This document shows, piece after piece, positions 7,976 through 16,014 of a stretch of 64,000 nt of DNA. This stretch comes from Skermanella pratensis (GTDB lineage Bacteria > Pseudomonadota > Alphaproteobacteria > Azospirillales > Azospirillaceae). A program made the position numbers and the translations under genes. How positions within the stretch are numbered: the stretch's first letter is position 1; each line of letters starts with the position of its first letter. The notes beneath the pieces were generated by a model. It did not search any database, had not been told where the DNA came from, and saw nothing but the letters and a program-made list of their open reading frames with translations. The stretch spans positions 5,697,001 to 5,761,000 of the forward strand of contig NZ_CP030265.1 in NCBI RefSeq assembly GCF_008843145.1, in the 5' to 3' direction.

Positions 7976-8956
7976 CTATTTCACGAGGCCCAGGTCGGTC
8001 AGGGTGCCCTCGATCTGGGTGCGTTCGGTCTTCAGGAACTCGGCGAACTTGTCCGAGGGCAGGTACAGGTCGATCCAGCCGCGCTGCTTGGCCAGATCCT
8101 TCCATTCGGCGCTGGACGTCACCTTGGTCATCAGCGCGTCATGCTCCTTCAGCTCCGCGGCTTTCAGGTTGCCGGAAGCGAAGATGCCGCGCCAGTTGAC
8201 GAATTCCAGGTCGATGCCCTGTTCCTTCAAGGTCGGCGTGTCGATGCCGGGCAGCCGTTCGGGCGACGAGACCGCCAGCGCCCGCAGCTTGCCCGCCTGG
8301 ATCTGCGGCGCGAACTCGTTGTAGCCGCTGACCGCCGTGGTGATATGCCCGCCCAGCACGGCGGCCAGGACCTCGCCGCCGCCGGCCGTCGCGACATAGT
8401 TCACCTTGGACGGTTCGACGCCGCTCTCCTTGGCGATCAGTCCCGCCAGGATCTGGTCGCTGCCGCCGGCGGACCCGCCGCCCCACGAAACCGATCCGGG
8501 CTCGGCCTTCAGCTTGTCGAGCAGGTCCTTCAGAGAGTTGAGGGGGCTGTCGGCCGGAACCACCACCGCGGAATACTCGCCGGTCAGGCGGGCCAGCGGG
8601 GTCACCTGGTCGAGCGTCACCGCCGACTTGTTGGTGATGATCGCCCCCAGCATGATCTGGCCGCCGACCAGCAGCGTCGGCGTCCGCTTCCTGCCGGTAA
8701 CGAACTGCGCGAGGCCGATGGTGCCGCCGGCGCCGGGGACGTTCACGACCTGGACGTTGGGGACCAGGTTCTGGTTTTGAAGCACCTGCTGGATCGAGCG
8801 GGCGTGCTGGTCCCATCCCCCGCCCGGGGCGGCGGGGGCGATGATCTCCAGGCTCTTGATCTCGGCCCGGGCCGGGGCGGCCGCGAGGGTCGCGCCGACC
8901 ATCAGGGCCGCGGCGGCCAGGGCGGGCTTGAACAGGGCGAATTGCCGGTATGACAT
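7976..8956 (-). CDS. Tripartite tricarboxylate transporter substrate-binding protein (Bug/TctC family)
   Basis: A 326-residue periplasmic binding protein. The signal peptide MSYRQFALFKPALAAAAL ends near PARA. Bug-family marks follow: IIAPAAPGGGWDQHAR near the mature N-terminus, VVNVPGAGGTIGLAQF, and WGGGSAGGSDQ in the middle. The family delivers carboxylates to TctAB-type membrane carriers. The ATG at 8956 was chosen because a GGAGGAG element lies 8 bp upstream; two codons of the longer frame are that Shine-Dalgarno itself. No tctA or tctB lies nearby, so it must use a distant partner or act as a sensor. The ligand cannot be told. Confidence 0.92.
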   Translation of the reverse strand: MSYRQFALFKPALAAAALMVGATLAAAPARAEIKSLEIIAPAAPGGGWDQHARSIQQVLQNQNLVPNVQVVNVPGAGGTIGLAQFVTGRKRTPTLLVGGQIMLGAIITNKSAVTLDQVTPLARLTGEYSAVVVPADSPLNSLKDLLDKLKAEPGSVSWGGGSAGGSDQILAGLIAKESGVEPSKVNYVATAGGGEVLAAVLGGHITTAVSGYNEFAPQIQAGKLRALAVSSPERLPGIDTPTLKEQGIDLEFVNWRGIFASGNLKAAELKEHDALMTKVTSSAEWKDLAKQRGWIDLYLPSDKFAEFLKTERTQIEGTLTDLGLVK

Positions 8957-9458
8957 CGGAAAGGCTCCTCCCATTTTCGTCTATTCTTGGGCGATTCCGC
9001 GCGTCTGGGCGTGGATGCCGGATGGGTGGCATATTAGCAGAGAAGATGCCTGAAAAACCCCACCGGAACAGGCTTCGCCGAAAGTCATAGGGACCGGCCT
9101 GCCCGTCGTACCTCGGGTAGTCTGCCTTGACACATATCCGTCTTGCAATATGAGTGAAATGAACACTCGATCGGCAAGGTCTCCCGACAGGCTGTAGTAA
9201 ATAACCGTACCAAGCATGTGGGGATTCGGAAAGTACTCCGAGCTTCATCATGTGATACCGCGCACAGCAGAATAGTTCACAGTCGCGTTTATTCGGCTTC
9301 CACCCCGCCCGGCGGTCTCGGCCGTTCCCGTACCGCCGGATCACCGGGATCTCTGATTCCTGAAAGCACTGCTTACTGCAACGCACTTGAAGGTTGTGCG
9401 GGCCGCAACCGGTATTCCCGAAGAACAAGGGGCCGGCCCGCACAGGAGGGAGCAGACT
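8957..9458. other. Intergenic region between divergent transport genes; possible promoter
   Basis: About 500 bp without a convincing gene. It is less GC-rich than its surroundings. On the plus strand TTGACA at 9127-9132 is followed after 16 bp by TATGAG (9149-9154), a plausible vegetative promoter pointing to the RND operon, but it would leave a 300-nt leader. The open frame at 8981-9217 (-) lacks a ribosome-binding site and any recognisable family. A strong GGAGGGAG Shine-Dalgarno closes the region before 9459. Confidence 0.35.
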
Positions 9459-10679
9459 ATGACTGGAGACTCTACCCAACGTCCCGGTTCCCGCGCCGTC
9501 TGGTTCGCCGGGGCGGTCCTCGCCCTGGCGCTCGCGGGCGGCGCCTATACCTATGTCGGCGTTTCCCATTCCGCCCAGGCCCAGACGGCCGCGACGCCTC
9601 CGCCGCCGGTCACGGTCGCCAAGCCGCTGCGCCGCGAGCTGATCGAGTGGGACGAGTTCACCGGCCAGTTCTCGGCCGTCGATTTCGTCGAGATCCGCGC
9701 CCGTGTCAGCGGCTATCTCGAATCGGTGCATTTCCAGGACGGCCAGCTCGTCCGGAAGGGCGACCTGCTCTTCGTGATCGATCCCCGGCCGTTCGAGGCC
9801 GCCGTGGCTTCGGCCAAGGCCCAGCTCGCCCAGGCCAACGCCCGGCTCGATCTCGCCAACCAGCAGCTCGCCCGCGCCGCGTCGCTCCGCCAGCGCGACG
9901 TGCTGTCGGGCAGCGTCTATGACGAGCGCATCCAGGAAGCCCGGGTCGCCACCGCCGGCATCGAGGTGGCCAAGGCCGCCCTCCGTACCGCCGAGCTGGA
10001 CCTGGAATTCACCCGCATCACGGCACCCTCCGCCGGACGGATCAGCAAGCGGGAGGTCAGCGTCGGCAACCTGATCGCCGGCGGCTCCGGCGGGGCTCCG
10101 ACCCTGCTGACCACCATCGTCTCGCTCGACCCGATCTATTTCGACTTCGACATGAGCGAGAGCGACTTCCTGGCCTACCAGCGCGCCACCGCCCGCGGGC
10201 TGCTGGCCCAGCAGCGCGACGGCGGCGTCCAGGTCCAGGCCCGCCTGTTCGACGAGCGCGACTGGCCGCTGAACGGCCGCATCGACTTCATCGACAACCA
10301 GGTTGACCGCGGCGCCGGCACGATCAGGGCGCGCGCCGTGTTCGACAACCCCGACCTGATGCTGACCCCCGGCCAGTTCGGCCGGCTGCGCCTGCCCGGC
10401 TCGGAGCTGTATACCGCGACCCTGCTGCCCGACAGCGCCATCGTCAGCGACCAGTCCAACAAGATCGTGCTGACCGTGGCGGAGGACGGCACCGTGGTGC
10501 CCAAGCCGGTCCGGCCCGGCCCGATCGAGGACGGCCTGCGGATCATCCGCTCCGGCCTGGACCCCGAGGACCGCGTGATCATCAGCGGCATCGTGCGCGC
10601 CCGGCCCGGCTCCAAGGTGACGCCGCAGCCCGGCGAGATCCAGGCGGCCGAGGTCCAGGCACCGGAGGCCAAGCCTTGA
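9459..10679 (+). CDS. RND efflux periplasmic adaptor subunit (membrane fusion protein)
   Basis: A 406-residue adaptor of the AcrA/MexA family linking an inner-membrane RND pump to an outer-membrane channel. After an N-terminal membrane/signal segment (about 14-30) comes a lipoyl half-motif (VDFVEIRARVSGYLESVHF, about 72-90). An alpha-helical hairpin rich in Ala/Gln follows (about 115-180), then the second lipoyl half (LEFTRITAPSAGRIS) and beta-barrel domain. The ATG at 9459 follows a strong GGAGGGAG; a longer in-frame start lacks this. The stop overlaps the pump gene start (TTGA). No lipobox cysteine is seen. Confidence 0.95.
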   Translation: MTGDSTQRPGSRAVWFAGAVLALALAGGAYTYVGVSHSAQAQTAATPPPPVTVAKPLRRELIEWDEFTGQFSAVDFVEIRARVSGYLESVHFQDGQLVRKGDLLFVIDPRPFEAAVASAKAQLAQANARLDLANQQLARAASLRQRDVLSGSVYDERIQEARVATAGIEVAKAALRTAELDLEFTRITAPSAGRISKREVSVGNLIAGGSGGAPTLLTTIVSLDPIYFDFDMSESDFLAYQRATARGLLAQQRDGGVQVQARLFDERDWPLNGRIDFIDNQVDRGAGTIRARAVFDNPDLMLTPGQFGRLRLPGSELYTATLLPDSAIVSDQSNKIVLTVAEDGTVVPKPVRPGPIEDGLRIIRSGLDPEDRVIISGIVRARPGSKVTPQPGEIQAAEVQAPEAKP

Positions 10680-13600
10680 AGCTTTCGCACCTGTTCATCG
10701 AGCGGCCGATCTTCGCGACGGTCCTCTCGATCCTGATCACCCTGATCGGCGGCTTCGCCTATTTCACCCTGCCGGTCGCCCAGTACCCGGAGATCGCGCC
10801 GCCGACCATCGTGGTCAACGCCACGTATCCCGGAGCCTCCGCCGAGGTGGTCGCCGACACGGTCGCCGCCCCCCTGGAGCAGGAGATCAACGGCGTCGAG
10901 AACATGCTCTACATGTCCTCGCAATCGACCGGCGACGGGCGGCTGGTCGTGACCATCAGCTTCGCGCTGGGCACCGACCTCGACACCGCCCAGGTGCTGG
11001 TCCAGAACCGCGTCGCGGTCGCCGAGCCGCGCCTGCCGGAGGAGGTCCGGCGGCTGGGCGTGACGGTCAAGAAGAACTCGCCCGACATGCTGATGGTGAT
11101 CCATCTCAGCTCGCCCGACGAGTCCCGCGACCAGCTCTACATCTCCAACTACGCCACGCTCCAGGTCAAGGACGTGCTGGCCCGGCTCGACGGGGTCGGC
11201 GACGTCCAGGTGTTCGGCGCCCGCGACTACGCCATGCGGATCTGGCTCGACCCCGACCGCATCGCCAGCCGCAACCTGACCCCCGGCGAGGTGGTGGCGG
11301 CGCTGCGCTCGCAGAACGTCCAGGTGGCGTCCGGCGTGCTCAACCAGCCGCCGGTGCCGACGCCCGGCGCCTTCCAGCTCAATATCGAGACGCTGGGCCG
11401 GCTGATCGACCCGCGCCAGTTCGCCAACATCGTGGTGCGCACCGACCCGGACGGCAGGGTCACCCGCGTCCGCGACATCGGGCGGGTCGAGCTGGCGGCC
11501 CAGGACTACGGCACCAACGGCTATCTGGACGAGCGGGTGGCGGTTCCGCTGCTGATCTTCCAGCGGCCCGGCTCCAACGCGCTGGAGACCGCGGAACGTC
11601 TCAAGGCGACCATGGCCGAGCTGGCCCTGTCGTTCCCCGAAGGCCTCCAGTACGACATCGTCTACAACCCGACCGAGTTCATCGCCGAGTCGGTCAACGA
11701 GGTGATCAAGACCATCTTCGAGGCGGTCGTCCTGGTCGTCATCGTCGTGATCCTGTTCCTCCAGACCTGGCGCGCCTCGATCATCCCGATCCTGGCAATC
11801 CCGGTGTCGCTGGTCGGTACCTTCACCGTGCTGGCGATGCTGGGCTACTCGCTCAACACCCTGTCGCTGTTCGGCCTGGTGCTGGCGATCGGCATCGTGG
11901 TCGACGACGCCATCGTCGTGGTGGAGAACGTCGAGCGCAACCTTCGGCAGGGGCTTTCCCCGCGCGAGGCGGCGCACCGGACCATGGACGAGGTCGGTGG
12001 CGCCCTGATCGCCATCGCCCTGGTGCTGACGGCGGTGTTCATCCCGGCGGCCTTCGTCTCCGGCATCTCCGGCCAGTTCTTCCGCCAGTTCGCCGTCACG
12101 ATCGCGGCGGCGACCGCGATCTCCTGCTTCGTGTCGCTGACCCTCAGCCCGGCGCTCTGCGCCCTGCTGTTCAAGCCTCACGACCACGAGGAGCACAAGC
12201 GGGCCTCGCCGCTGATGCGGCCGGTCAACGCCTTCTTCCGGGGGTTCAACCGGCTGTTCGACGGGCTTGCCGGCGGCTACGGCGGCATGACCCGGCGGCT
12301 GGTCCGGCTGCCGCTGCTGGTGCTGCCGGTCTACGGCCTGCTGATCGCCGCCACCTGGTGGCAGTTCGACCGGGCGCCGACCGGCTTCATCCCCAACCAG
12401 GACCAGGGCTACCTGATAACGGTGATCCAGCTGCCGCCGGGGGCCTCGCTCGCCCGCACCGACGCCGTGGTGCGCGAGGCCACGAAGATCATCCTGGAGA
12501 CCGAGGGCGTCGCCCATGCCGTGCCGTTCGCCGGGTTCGACGGCGCCACCTTCACCAACGCGTCCAACGCGGGCGCCATCTTCGCCTCCATGGAGCCGTT
12601 CGAGGAGCGGCTGCCCAAGGGCCTGACCGCCGACCGGCTCCAGCAGGACCTGTCCGGCCGGCTCGCCGGCATCCAGGACGCCTTCATCATCACGATCCCG
12701 CCGCCGCCGGTGCGCGGCATCGGCAACTCCGGCGGCTTCAAGATGATGATCCAGGACAAGCGGGGCCGGGGCCTCGACTCGCTGGAGGAGGCGACCCAGG
12801 AGATAGTGGGGGCGGCCAACGGCACGCCGGGGCTGGCCGGGGTCTTCTCCCTGTTCAACACCTCGACGCCCAAGGTCTTCGCCGACATCGACCGGCTGCG
12901 CGCCCAGATGCTCGGCGTCTCGGCCGACCGCGTTTTCGAGACGCTGGAGGTCTATCTGGGGTCCACCTTCGTCAACGAGTTCAACTTCCTGGGGCGCACA
13001 TACCGGGTGACCGCCCAGGCCGACGGCTCGTTCCGCGACGATCCCCGCGACATCGCCAACCTGAAGACCCGCAACGAGCGGGGCGAGATGGTCCCGATCG
13101 GCTCGGTCGCCGAACTGCGCGACACCACCGGCCCGTACCGGGTGACCCGCTACAACCTCTATCCCTCCACCGAGGTCCAGGGCGCCACCCTGCCGGGCTA
13201 TTCCACGGGCTTCGGCCTGGACGCCATGGAGCGGATCGCGACGGAGCGGCTGCCCGACGGCTTCGGCTACGAATGGACCGAGCTGGCCTACCAGGAAAGG
13301 GGGGCGGGAGACAGCGGGCTGCTGATCTTCGGCATGTCGGTGGTCTTCGTCTTCCTGCTGCTGGCCGCCCAGTACGAGAGCTGGACGCTGCCCTTCTCGG
13401 TCATCCTGATCGTGCCGATGTGCCTGCTGGCCGCGGTCACCGGATTGCTGATCCGGGGATTGTCGGTGGACATCCTGGCCCAGGTCGGGTTCGTCGTCCT
13501 GGTGGGATTGGCGGCCAAGAACGCGATCCTGATCGTCGAGTTCGCCAAGCAGGCGGAGGACCAGGGCATGAACCGGTTCGACGCGGCGGTGGAGGCGGCG

Positions 13601-13855
13601 CGCACCCGCCTGCGGCCGATCCTGATGACCTCCTTCGCGTTCATCCTGGGCGTCGTGCCCCTGATGATCGCCCAGGGCGCAGGCGCGGAGATGCGGCAGT
13701 CGCTCGGCACGGCGGTGTTCTACGGCATGCTCGGCGTCACCTTCTTCGGGCTGATCTTCACGCCCGTGTTCTACACGGTGATGCGGAGCTTCGCCCGCAA
13801 GCGCCGGGAAGCGGCGCCGGCCCAGGGATCGGCACCGCCGGCCCCGGCGGAGTAG
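10676..13855 (+). CDS. RND efflux pump permease, HAE1 (AcrB) type
   Basis: A 1059-residue proton-driven multidrug exporter. The N-terminus MKLSHLFIERPIFATVLSI is canonical and requires a TTG start overlapping the adaptor stop. Twelve membrane helices are expected; the charged TM4 motif is visible in FGLVLAIGIVVDDAIVVVEN, and the second repeat has LAAKNAILIVEFAKQAEDQG near residue 940. Two large periplasmic loops bind drugs, with PPPPVRGIGNSGGF typical of the family. No outer-membrane channel gene follows, so it must share a TolC-like protein encoded elsewhere. The substrate range cannot be inferred. Confidence 0.96.
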   Translation: MKLSHLFIERPIFATVLSILITLIGGFAYFTLPVAQYPEIAPPTIVVNATYPGASAEVVADTVAAPLEQEINGVENMLYMSSQSTGDGRLVVTISFALGTDLDTAQVLVQNRVAVAEPRLPEEVRRLGVTVKKNSPDMLMVIHLSSPDESRDQLYISNYATLQVKDVLARLDGVGDVQVFGARDYAMRIWLDPDRIASRNLTPGEVVAALRSQNVQVASGVLNQPPVPTPGAFQLNIETLGRLIDPRQFANIVVRTDPDGRVTRVRDIGRVELAAQDYGTNGYLDERVAVPLLIFQRPGSNALETAERLKATMAELALSFPEGLQYDIVYNPTEFIAESVNEVIKTIFEAVVLVVIVVILFLQTWRASIIPILAIPVSLVGTFTVLAMLGYSLNTLSLFGLVLAIGIVVDDAIVVVENVERNLRQGLSPREAAHRTMDEVGGALIAIALVLTAVFIPAAFVSGISGQFFRQFAVTIAAATAISCFVSLTLSPALCALLFKPHDHEEHKRASPLMRPVNAFFRGFNRLFDGLAGGYGGMTRRLVRLPLLVLPVYGLLIAATWWQFDRAPTGFIPNQDQGYLITVIQLPPGASLARTDAVVREATKIILETEGVAHAVPFAGFDGATFTNASNAGAIFASMEPFEERLPKGLTADRLQQDLSGRLAGIQDAFIITIPPPPVRGIGNSGGFKMMIQDKRGRGLDSLEEATQEIVGAANGTPGLAGVFSLFNTSTPKVFADIDRLRAQMLGVSADRVFETLEVYLGSTFVNEFNFLGRTYRVTAQADGSFRDDPRDIANLKTRNERGEMVPIGSVAELRDTTGPYRVTRYNLYPSTEVQGATLPGYSTGFGLDAMERIATERLPDGFGYEWTELAYQERGAGDSGLLIFGMSVVFVFLLLAAQYESWTLPFSVILIVPMCLLAAVTGLLIRGLSVDILAQVGFVVLVGLAAKNAILIVEFAKQAEDQGMNRFDAAVEAARTRLRPILMTSFAFILGVVPLMIAQGAGAEMRQSLGTAVFYGMLGVTFFGLIFTPVFYTVMRSFARKRREAAPAQGSAPPAPAE

Positions 13856-13880
13856 CGTCGGGAACGGGGCGAAGGTTGCG

Positions 13881-14510
13881 TCAGTTCGAGACGAGCAGGC
13901 GCAGCCCCAGGCCGGCGAGGACGACGCCCAGCGTCGCCTCCAGCCCCCGGCGCAGGCGGCGGTACGCGGCGGTCACCGCATCGGCGGACAGGGCCACCGC
14001 CAGCATGGTGTGCCAGCCCAGCGACAGCAGGACGGCGCCCGCCACCGCGATCACGCCGATGGAGGCGGGCGTCTCCGGCGTCAGGAACACGCTGGTCAGC
14101 GAAACCCAGAAGACGCCGGCCTTCGGGTTCAGCAGCATCAGCCCGAACCCCCGCGCGACGCCGCCGCCGGCGGTGGCGGGGGAGGGCGCCGCCGCCGGTC
14201 CGGCGTCCGTTTCGTTGCGGCGAAGCGCCGCCCGGATCGACAGGAACGCCAGGTAGAGCAGGAACATCCCGCCGCCCACCCGCAGGCCGGTGCCGATCCA
14301 GGGGTGCCTGGCCGCCAGCAGGGCCACGCCGAACACGGCGGCGAACCCCCACACCGCTTCGCCGATCGCCATCCCGAACGCCACCTTGACCGCGGCGGCG
14401 CGCCCCCGTTGCAGGGCGGTCCCCAGCAGCACGGCGAAGTTCGGGCCGGGGCTTATCAGGGCCAGCGCGAAGGCCGCCCAGAAAGCGGCGAGCAGGGAGG
14501 CGGCAACCAT
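13881..14510 (-). CDS. LysE/RhtB family amino-acid exporter
   Basis: A 209-residue inner-membrane protein with about six hydrophobic segments. The family signature SPGPNFAVLLGTALQRGRAA lies at 20-39, and the usual NPKAGVFWVSL element sits in the second half (about 128-138). LysE/RhtB proteins export amino acids such as lysine, homoserine or threonine; the substrate here is unknown. A low-complexity Ala/Pro loop (about 102-118) separates the two halves. It converges with the RND operon, ending 25 bp from the pump stop, and is divergent from a small hydrophilic ORF. Confidence 0.93.
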   Translation of the reverse strand: MVAASLLAAFWAAFALALISPGPNFAVLLGTALQRGRAAAVKVAFGMAIGEAVWGFAAVFGVALLAARHPWIGTGLRVGGGMFLLYLAFLSIRAALRRNETDAGPAAAPSPATAGGGVARGFGLMLLNPKAGVFWVSLTSVFLTPETPASIGVIAVAGAVLLSLGWHTMLAVALSADAVTAAYRRLRRGLEATLGVVLAGLGLRLLVSN

Positions 14511-14604
14511 GAATCCTTCTCCGGAAGAGCATTCAGCGGAAGCGCGGCGGGAACCGGCGGGGACCCGGCCCGGTTCTAACGTCGAGCAACCGGAGACCTA
14601 TGAC

Positions 14605-14766
14605 ATGACGACCGGAAAAGACAAGGACCAGACGCGGCAGAACCCGGCGGGCGAGAACCAGGACCCCAACCGGAAGGCCCCGGCCGACCATCCCTCGGGC
14701 CCGCCGACCAGCGGCGCCCCCGGCAATACGGGCACCGACAACAGCCTGAACACGACGTCGGCCTGA
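14605..14766 (+). CDS. Small hydrophilic hypothetical protein
   Basis: A 53-residue ORF, MTTGKDKDQTRQNPAGENQD at the start, rich in Asn, Pro, Gly and Asp and probably disordered. A GGAG element lies about 9 bp upstream of the ATG. No cysteine, hydrophobic segment or known domain is seen. It is divergent from the LysE gene and followed by a truncated copy of the dispersed repeat (14787-14855). Small proteins of this composition are often annotated as hypothetical in Rhodospirillales; the coding call is moderate. Confidence 0.45.
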   Translation: MTTGKDKDQTRQNPAGENQDPNRKAPADHPSGPPTSGAPGNTGTDNSLNTTSA

Positions 14767-14786
14767 CCGGGCAATGAATTCATTGG

Positions 14787-14855
14787 AACGCCGACGCCCT
14801 GCATCGACGCCCCGGCCATGATGTCGGCGTCGGCCTTCGGCCGAGGCCGACCTAC
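14787..14855. repeat. Dispersed hairpin repeat, copy B (truncated, inverted)
   Basis: On the minus strand this reads GTAGGTCGGCCTCGGCC..., the left-hand module and the core GGCCGGGGCGTCGATGCAGG of copies C, D and F. It stops before the right-hand hairpin. It lies between a small ORF and the cNMP-binding gene. The loss of one module shows that the two hairpins can separate. Confidence 0.8.
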
Positions 14856-14902
14856 GGCCAGGTGACGGTTTCATCAGCCGACATTGCCAAACGCCGCTGG
14901 CC

Positions 14903-15265
14903 TCAGACCTGCGGTTCGGAGTCCTTCGCCGACCTGCGCAGATTGTTGATCAGCACATTGATCAGCTGCACCACCAGCGGGTCGGCCCGGTTGATCGCCT
15001 GCCGCAGCACGCTGGCCGGCATCTCCAGCAACTGGGTCTCGCTGGCGGCGCTGGCGTTCGCCATGCGCGGCTGGCGGTCCAGGATCGCCATCTCGCCGAA
15101 CAGCCCGCCGGTCTCCACATCGCCGATGACCTTCCGGTTCGCCTCGTCCCCGACCCAGATGATCACCGAGCCGCGCTCGACCAGATAGAGGAAGTTGCCG
15201 GGGTCGCCCTTCCTGAAGATCACCTCGCCGGGGGAATACTGCTTGTGCTGGAAGGTCGCGGCCAT
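14903..15265 (-). CDS. Single-domain cyclic-nucleotide-binding protein
   Basis: A 120-residue protein that is almost wholly a CRP-type effector domain. The phosphate-binding cassette is visible as GGLFGEMAILDRQPRMANAS (about 53-72), close to the consensus G-E-x(n)-R-x-A. The beta-roll start YSPGEVIFRKGDPGNFLYLV is at 10-29. There is no helix-turn-helix; only a short C-terminal helix follows, so it is not a DNA-binding regulator by itself. It may bind a cyclic nucleotide and act through a partner protein. It is monocistronic here. Confidence 0.88.
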   Translation of the reverse strand: MAATFQHKQYSPGEVIFRKGDPGNFLYLVERGSVIIWVGDEANRKVIGDVETGGLFGEMAILDRQPRMANASAASETQLLEMPASVLRQAINRADPLVVQLINVLINNLRRSAKDSEPQV

Positions 15266-15391
15266 GGGGAGCTTCCGTCGCGGTTCGTATACTGATTAGG
15301 CATCACAGCGACTGTGCAACACCATCTTCCCCGGTGCAAGCCGTGTGGATCGGCGGCGGTCGAACGCCGATCATCCGCCGATTTTCGCCGG

Positions 15392-15709
15392 TCAGGCGCG
15401 CCTCTTTCGTCGTTCATGTTCCATGTATGCCCGCAAGACCGCATTCATCCGTGTCTGGTAACCCGCTCCTTCCGACTTGAAGAAGTCGAGCACATCCCTG
15501 TCGAGCCGGATGTTGATGGCCGCCTTGCCGGGGGGAGCGACGAATCGGGCTTGGTCGAACCACGCCTCGTCCACCAGCGGCGCCGCATCCGGGTCATCGC
15601 GCACCGCGGCCTCGATATCCCGGTCGGTCAAGGCATCGAACCCGCTCCAATCAGCCTTCGCTGATTTCAGACCGGCGCGCGAGCGCCTGACGATATGATC
15701 GCTGCTCAT
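15392..15709 (-). CDS. brnA: BrnA-type antitoxin
   Basis: A 105-residue antitoxin of the BrnA family, a ribbon-helix-helix-type DNA-binding protein that neutralises BrnT. The C-terminal part has the family pattern: AINIRLDRDVLDFFKSEGAG followed by YQTRMNAVLRAYMEH. The ATG at 15709 gives an N-terminus (MSSDHIVRRSRAGLKS) typical of BrnA; it overlaps the end of brnT by 59 bp. BrnA normally represses its own operon together with BrnT, and a 12-bp palindrome sits just upstream of brnT. Confidence 0.9.
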   Translation of the reverse strand: MSSDHIVRRSRAGLKSAKADWSGFDALTDRDIEAAVRDDPDAAPLVDEAWFDQARFVAPPGKAAINIRLDRDVLDFFKSEGAGYQTRMNAVLRAYMEHERRKRRA

Positions 15710-15953
15710 CCCTGTCCGCCTTCCTGGCCGAAATGATCCCGCGCCTGCCGTTGCGCCATGTATAGGCGACGAAAACCGCACGTCCCTCGATTTCGCCGAT
15801 CGCGCAGATCCGCTCCTCGCCGTAATCGGTACGGCGATCGGACCACTCATAGACGAACCCGTCCCAGATCAGGAGCGCCACATCGAAACTCAGCTTGTGC
15901 TTCCGCTGGTTACTCAGATTCTTACGACTGTCCCACTCGTACTCGGCGTCCAT
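15651..15953 (-). CDS. brnT: BrnT-type ribonuclease toxin
   Basis: A 100-residue toxin of the BrnT family with a RelE-like fold, thought to cleave RNA. Hallmarks are EYEWDSRKNLSNQRKHKLSF near the N-terminus, then the strand VFVAYTWRNGRRGIISARKA and the terminal ERQSYRQ-like helix (DEQRSYRQALA). The ATG at 15953 was chosen over an upstream one because it restores the usual N-terminus. The toxin gene precedes and overlaps the antitoxin gene, the normal BrnTA order. All visible family residues are intact, so it may be active. Confidence 0.9.
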   Translation of the reverse strand: MDAEYEWDSRKNLSNQRKHKLSFDVALLIWDGFVYEWSDRRTDYGEERICAIGEIEGRAVFVAYTWRNGRRGIISARKADRDEQRSYRQALARRSEISEG

Positions 15954-15967
15954 CGCATCTCTACACC

Positions 15968-15979
15968 ATGTATATACAT
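15968..15979. promoter_or_regulatory. Candidate BrnTA operator palindrome
   Basis: ATGTATATACAT is a perfect 12-bp palindrome 15 bp upstream of the brnT start, in an AT-rich island within GC-rich DNA. Its place and symmetry fit the autoregulatory operator of a BrnTA operon, and it may overlap the -10 element. No binding data can be drawn from sequence. Confidence 0.45.
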
Positions 15980-16014
15980 TCGTGAAGTCGGCCGCAACGG
16001 TGGCCACGGGAATC

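Noticed and set aside
8981-9217. 78-codon minus-strand ORF between the binding protein and the RND genes
   Set aside because: No ribosome-binding site, no family and no operon context.
10175-12517. Open frame of 780 codons on the minus strand opposite the RND genes
   Set aside because: Antisense shadow; His/Asp/Gly-rich with no recognisable domain.
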